From Subtercola boreus (GTDB taxonomy: Bacteria > Actinomycetota > Actinomycetes > Actinomycetales > Microbacteriaceae): DNA of 64,000 nt. The stretch lies in NCBI RefSeq assembly GCF_003399645.1, contig NZ_NBXD01000007.1, positions 310,001 through 374,000 of the forward strand, written 5' to 3'. The translations under genes were made by a program, and so were the position numbers. The first letter of the stretch is position 1, and every line of letters begins with the position of its first letter. The notes beneath the pieces were generated by a model. The model worked only from the letters and a program-made list of their open reading frames with translations. It was not told the DNA's origin and made no database searches. Shown piece by piece: positions 60,657 to 64,000 of the stretch.

Positions 60657-61985
60657 GTGCAAAGGAACAACATCCACAGGCGCGTCTTCATGGTCGCGGC
60701 GGGCTGCATCACGGCTGCAGCACTCGGGCTGACGGGAGCCGTCTCGGCGTCGGCGGCCCCGTCCGCGAGCCAGGTCGCCCTGGGCGGCAGCCCGCTACGC
60801 AGCAGCGTCACCGCCGTGGCCGTCGTGCCGCCGGGCCCGCCCACGGTGCTCTACACCGCGATGTTCCCGGGCCGCGACAGCGAGATCTTCCTCGAGACGG
60901 TGCAGGCCGGTTCGTACGGCAGCGCGAAGCCCGAGCAGGTCAGCTACGTCTACGACCTGAACGACGACAACGTGTGGCGAAAGCCGGTCATCCCGGTGTC
61001 GCCCGGAGCGACCGAATTCTCCATCCTCGCTCGCGACGGAATCGTGGACGGCCAGGTCAACACCATCCGGCTCAAGGCGCGTGCGGTCATCGGCGGCAGG
61101 GTCTACGACAGCGCTCCGAGCGCACCGGTCAGCATGTACGTCTTCGGCAACATCGACTTCGACTACCAGCTGAAGACGGTCGTCGCGGGCGATGCCGTCA
61201 CGTTCTCGTGGGATGTGCGCTCGATCCTTCACGGGCAGCGCGCGACGTTCGAGTTCACCGACAGCGTGACCGGGCAGTACAGGCCCGTCGATGCGGTGGG
61301 CAGTGTCACGGTCAGTGCCGGATTCGGGGCGACAGTCACGGGGTCGCTCCTCGTGACGGGTGAGAGCGTCGACTCCGACTCGCGCTTCTTCTCGACGACG
61401 GCAACCACCGGGCCCGCCAGCAGCGGCGCACCCTTCACCCAGACGCCCGCGCCGACCATCGTCGGTACGCCCCTCGTCGGATCGGTGCTGACCGCCCGGG
61501 CGGGAACCTGGAAGCCGCTGCCGGTGTCGTTCAGCTACCAGTGGAACCGCAACGGCACACCCATCGCGGGCGCGACCTCCGGGCAGTACACGCTGGTGCC
61601 CGACGATGCCGCCGCCACGATCACCGTGAGCGTCACCGGACGTACCCCGAGCGGCACGAGTGCCACCCTCCTGTCGCAGCCCACGGCGGCCGTCGCGGCG
61701 AAGGTCATCACCGGTGATCTGGGCTTGCTCTTCGGTACTGCGGCACTCGGCCAGACGCTCTTCGTTCCCACTCCGAACCTGAACGTGGCCGGAGCCGCGA
61801 TCTCGTACCAGTGGCTGCGCAACGGCATCCCGATCGCCGGCGATACCCGCTCGCGCCACACTGTCACGCGGGCGGATGTCGGCTACGGCCTCTCGGTCAC
61901 CGTCTCCGCCCGCAAGACGGGCTACACGGGCCTGACGGAGACGTCGTACCAGACGGATCCGATTGCACCCGCGGCCGCCGACTAG
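60657..61985 (+). CDS. Exported protein with two YQW-type Ig-like repeats
   Basis: The product has 442 residues. The start is the GTG at 60657 behind AAGGGGG; the longer open frame upstream is not favoured. A signal peptide covers about residues 1-37 (RRVFMVAAGCITAAALGLTG, ending SASAAPS). The middle (about 50-275) has beta-rich strands of unknown family. Two repeats end it: SYQWNRNGTPIAGATSGQY near 312 and SYQWLRNGIPIAGDTRSRH near 405, each followed by an ITVSVTG/LSVTVSA strand. Such repeats occur in actinobacterial surface and carbohydrate-related proteins. No sortase motif or enzyme site is visible. Confidence 0.75.
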   Translation: MQRNNIHRRVFMVAAGCITAAALGLTGAVSASAAPSASQVALGGSPLRSSVTAVAVVPPGPPTVLYTAMFPGRDSEIFLETVQAGSYGSAKPEQVSYVYDLNDDNVWRKPVIPVSPGATEFSILARDGIVDGQVNTIRLKARAVIGGRVYDSAPSAPVSMYVFGNIDFDYQLKTVVAGDAVTFSWDVRSILHGQRATFEFTDSVTGQYRPVDAVGSVTVSAGFGATVTGSLLVTGESVDSDSRFFSTTATTGPASSGAPFTQTPAPTIVGTPLVGSVLTARAGTWKPLPVSFSYQWNRNGTPIAGATSGQYTLVPDDAAATITVSVTGRTPSGTSATLLSQPTAAVAAKVITGDLGLLFGTAALGQTLFVPTPNLNVAGAAISYQWLRNGIPIAGDTRSRHTVTRADVGYGLSVTVSARKTGYTGLTETSYQTDPIAPAAAD

Positions 61986-62020
61986 AGAGCATCCACGTCA
62001 TCGGCCGGGGGAGCGGCCTC

Positions 62021-63316
62021 CTAGAAGTGGGTGGTGCCGTAGACGGGGGCGGTCGGCGCCAGGAGGCTGCGGAGGCGGAGCGCCGCGCCGGGGGTGAGTT
62101 CGGTGAGCTGGGCGGCGGCCGCGAGGGTGAGGGGGTCGACCCCGCCGAGGTAGAGCGAGCCCAGGGCGGGCGCGTCGAGCGCGACGTCGGGGGCGGCCGC
62201 GTCGTCGCGGGTGACGGTGGCCCGGCCGTCCGCGATCTGCAAGCGGAAGGTCCCCTCCGCGAACCCCAGCGGGTCGGTGACGGCGAGCGTGATCCTGCCT
62301 GCGGCCGCGGCTGCGTAGCCCCGCGCCTCGAAGGCGGCGACGACATCGAGTACGCGGATCCAGAGCCAGTCCTCGACGCCGGTGTGTGTGAGCGCGCGCC
62401 AGTCGGCGATGGCCCAGCGCAGGGGGTCGTCGGCGGGCGCTGTCTCGCAGACGACGCGATCGATGAGGTCGACGGATGCGAGAAAGGCCCACAGACCGAG
62501 GTAGGCATTGTCGTCTGCGGCGACGAGGTCGAGCACCTCGAGCGTCTGCGGATCGGAGTCCCACCCCTTGAACACGTACGAGACGTAACCGTCGAGCGTT
62601 CCGGCCTCGGAGTAGTGCACCGCGGCATAGACCCCGAGGTTCGCCTCGGCCTTCTCGGTCGCCCCGCCGGAGATGCGGCTCCAGGTCGCAGCATGCCGGT
62701 CCACAGAACCGGGATGTGCGGCGTGGAAGGCCGCGAAGACCGACGGACCGAGGGTGACCAGGTCGGCCGCCTCGACCAGTTCCGTTCGCCCGGTCGGCTC
62801 AGCGAGCATCCGGAACCGCGAATCGGTACGCAGCGCGGAGTGACTGACCCAGGTCGCAACCCCGAAACCGAAGCGTCGATAGATAGTCGCCTCTGAGACC
62901 GTGAGTGCCGCAACCGGGATGCCTGCGGCCGCCGCAGCGCTGAGGTTGTCGGTCATCATGCGGCGGAGCAGCCCGTTGCGGCGATGGGTGGGGCTGACGG
63001 TGACGTTCGACACAAGATGCACCGGAATGAGCGCGGGGCCGCCGACGTTCAGCGTGCTCGGGTACGACGCGAAGGTGGCGACCGGGTCGGATGCGGCGTC
63101 TGCGGTACGCAGATACACCCCGGTCAGCTGTCGCGCGTCTTGAGCGAGGTTGCCGGCGGTGCGGGCGAGCTGCTCAGGGGTTGCGCGGTCGTCGTGGAAG
63201 CCGCGGCGCTCGGCCTGGATCCAGGCGCCGGTCGCCGGCTCGGCCTGTGCTTGGTCGCCGCCCTCGATGACAGCGGCGGGAAAGGTGCGGAAGTGGTAGT
63301 CGTCGGGGGAGCCCAT
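62021..63316 (-). CDS. Eis-like GNAT family N-acetyltransferase
   Basis: The product has 431 residues. The first GNAT domain carries the acetyl-CoA motif VSPTHRRNGLLRRMMTDN near residue 108, the second is degenerate, and an SCP2/sterol-carrier-like C-terminal domain follows (ADGRATVTRDD, LGSLYLGGVDP). The chain ends in phenylalanine, whose carboxylate is catalytic in Mycobacterium Eis. Eis proteins acetylate amines of aminoglycosides and peptides and can lower drug sensitivity. The gene stands alone and converges on the Ig-repeat gene. Confidence 0.87.
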   Translation of the reverse strand: MGSPDDYHFRTFPAAVIEGGDQAQAEPATGAWIQAERRGFHDDRATPEQLARTAGNLAQDARQLTGVYLRTADAASDPVATFASYPSTLNVGGPALIPVHLVSNVTVSPTHRRNGLLRRMMTDNLSAAAAAGIPVAALTVSEATIYRRFGFGVATWVSHSALRTDSRFRMLAEPTGRTELVEAADLVTLGPSVFAAFHAAHPGSVDRHAATWSRISGGATEKAEANLGVYAAVHYSEAGTLDGYVSYVFKGWDSDPQTLEVLDLVAADDNAYLGLWAFLASVDLIDRVVCETAPADDPLRWAIADWRALTHTGVEDWLWIRVLDVVAAFEARGYAAAAAGRITLAVTDPLGFAEGTFRLQIADGRATVTRDDAAAPDVALDAPALGSLYLGGVDPLTLAAAAQLTELTPGAALRLRSLLAPTAPVYGTTHF

Positions 63317-63386
63317 GACTCAACGGTAGCCCGCCGTCTGGCTGCCGGTCACCCGCCGTTCGCCTGGGCGGCCTAGGTTCGGCAGT

Positions 63387-63653
63387 GTGCTGAACGGGAA
63401 TCCTTCGCTTGCCGACATCGACCTGCCCTCCGACATCGACGGGAGGGTCGACTTCTGGACCAGCCATCGCCAGTACACGCTGCTGAACCACCGCGCTGAC
63501 GTCTGGTACCTCTTCTGCCTCGAGAAGTCGACTCCGCAGATGACGCACACGCTCGACGTGCGTGGCTCGGAGTGGGTGGCGTCGCCGATCGACCGCGGCC
63601 GCAACGTGCACGCGCCCGACTGGCGCGACGCCCTCCGCCGCGTCGTCGTCTAG
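63387..63653 (+). CDS. Small hypothetical protein
   Basis: The product has 88 residues and starts with GTG. The sequence reads DIDGRVDFWTSHRQYTLLNH and CLEKSTPQMTHTLDVRGSEW, with no known domain or signal. Codon use is normal for the genome. It lies between two genes on the other strand. The start is the best in-frame choice, but a strong ribosome site is lacking. Function is unknown. Confidence 0.5.
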   Translation: MLNGNPSLADIDLPSDIDGRVDFWTSHRQYTLLNHRADVWYLFCLEKSTPQMTHTLDVRGSEWVASPIDRGRNVHAPDWRDALRRVVV

Positions 63654-63675
63654 GCCCGGCCCTCCACGCCCCACC

Positions 63676-64000
63676 TCACTTGCAGAACCTGAAGTTGCTG
63701 AGGTTCAGAAGCACGCACGCTTCACGGGTCGCGACGCCCGGCAGGGCTGCGACGGCGAGGTACTGCATGCCGTCGCTGTTCGGGTGCAGCGACAGCTCCG
63801 AGATGAACGTGGTGGGGTCGAGCACCACGCCGTTGACGTAGGGCTTCTTCGAGCAGACGCTGTGCGTCACCGAGCCCTCGAAGGTGGGAACGTAGGTGAA
63901 CCCCGCGGCCTGGGCCTGGCTCTTCACCGTCGAGGCGAGCAGGGTCTCGATGCCGTGCAGGTAGGGAGTGTCTGAGTCGGTGAACGGAAAGCTGTTCGCG
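63676..64000 (-). CDS. SGNH/GDSL-type esterase, C-terminal part only
   Basis: The frame is open to the right edge, so the start lies outside; about 107 residues are visible. The catalytic Asp/His block is recognisable as LHPNSDGMQYLAVA, where ...xxHPN is typical of SGNH hydrolases. Cys in HSVCSKKPY and in REACVLL, FRFCK may pair. The upstream sequence DTPYLHGIETLLASTVKSQA fits the helix before the last strand. It is probably exported, but the signal region is not visible. Confidence 0.7.
   Translation of the reverse strand, partial: ANSFPFTDSDTPYLHGIETLLASTVKSQAQAAGFTYVPTFEGSVTHSVCSKKPYVNGVVLDPTTFISELSLHPNSDGMQYLAVAALPGVATREACVLLNLSNFRFCK

Overview
The window is GC-rich (roughly two thirds G+C) and densely coded. 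It carries many GTG starts and many ATGA, GTGA and TGATG stop/start overlaps. The gene content (PknB-type kinases, an Eis-type acetyltransferase, the DUF3090/SCO1664/phosphatase trio, a DtxR-type iron box, a KmtR-like nickel/cobalt sensor) points to an actinobacterium, and the style fits Microbacteriaceae. The family is an inference from content, not from a marker gene. I see no rRNA, tRNA, CRISPR array, transposase or integrase.

Layout. 0-3.3 kb: the end of a HIT-type gene, then an Lrp/AsnC regulator diverging from a short homodimeric 2-oxo-acid dehydrogenase E1. 3.3-16.3 kb: a catabolic cluster containing two amidohydrolases, a VOC dioxygenase-like protein, an IclR regulator, an FAD hydroxylase, an aldehyde dehydrogenase, an aromatic-acid type MFS carrier, a HisD-like dehydrogenase, two SDRs and two alpha/beta hydrolases. 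Most genes are translationally coupled. It looks built to import and degrade an aromatic or related acid whose identity I cannot read from sequence. 16.3-18.3 kb: gene relics, then a KmtR-like repressor and a His-rich CDF metal exporter. 18.4-25.7 kb: a methyltransferase, then a leftward set of two-component system, LolD/FtsX-type ABC transporter, DedA, FetB-like permease and UppP. This looks like a module for envelope stress and undecaprenyl-phosphate recycling. 25.7-29.4 kb: a ferric iron ABC transporter behind a DtxR-like box. 29.4-36.7 kb: a TetR/hydrolase pair, two Ser/Thr kinases flanking a MarR regulator and two small membrane proteins, and a large exported Ig-fold protein. 36.8-43.5 kb: a sugar ABC transporter with an AraC regulator, diverging from a thiolase/MaoC/SDR trio. 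43.6-49.2 kb: a MoxR/VWA pair and the DUF3090 trio. 49.2-53.4 kb: an amine oxidase with an aldehyde dehydrogenase, a PRC-barrel protein and MenB.

53.5-62 kb is the accessory part. An intact S53 (sedolisin) protease gene is followed by about 5 kb of lower-GC, partly broken DNA. That block ends in a second, nearly identical copy of the last ~90 bases of the protease gene. Between the two copies lie two unknown coupled genes, a gene broken at a CT-repeat, a three-gene coupled cassette (small helix-turn-helix protein, GIY-YIG nuclease, and an unknown protein split by an in-frame amber codon) and a decayed reverse-strand gene. This cassette is my best candidate for an undescribed system, probably nucleic-acid-directed defence or a mobile function, now perhaps inactivated. 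The window ends with an exported Ig-repeat protein, an Eis-like acetyltransferase, a small unknown protein and the 3' part of an SGNH esterase.
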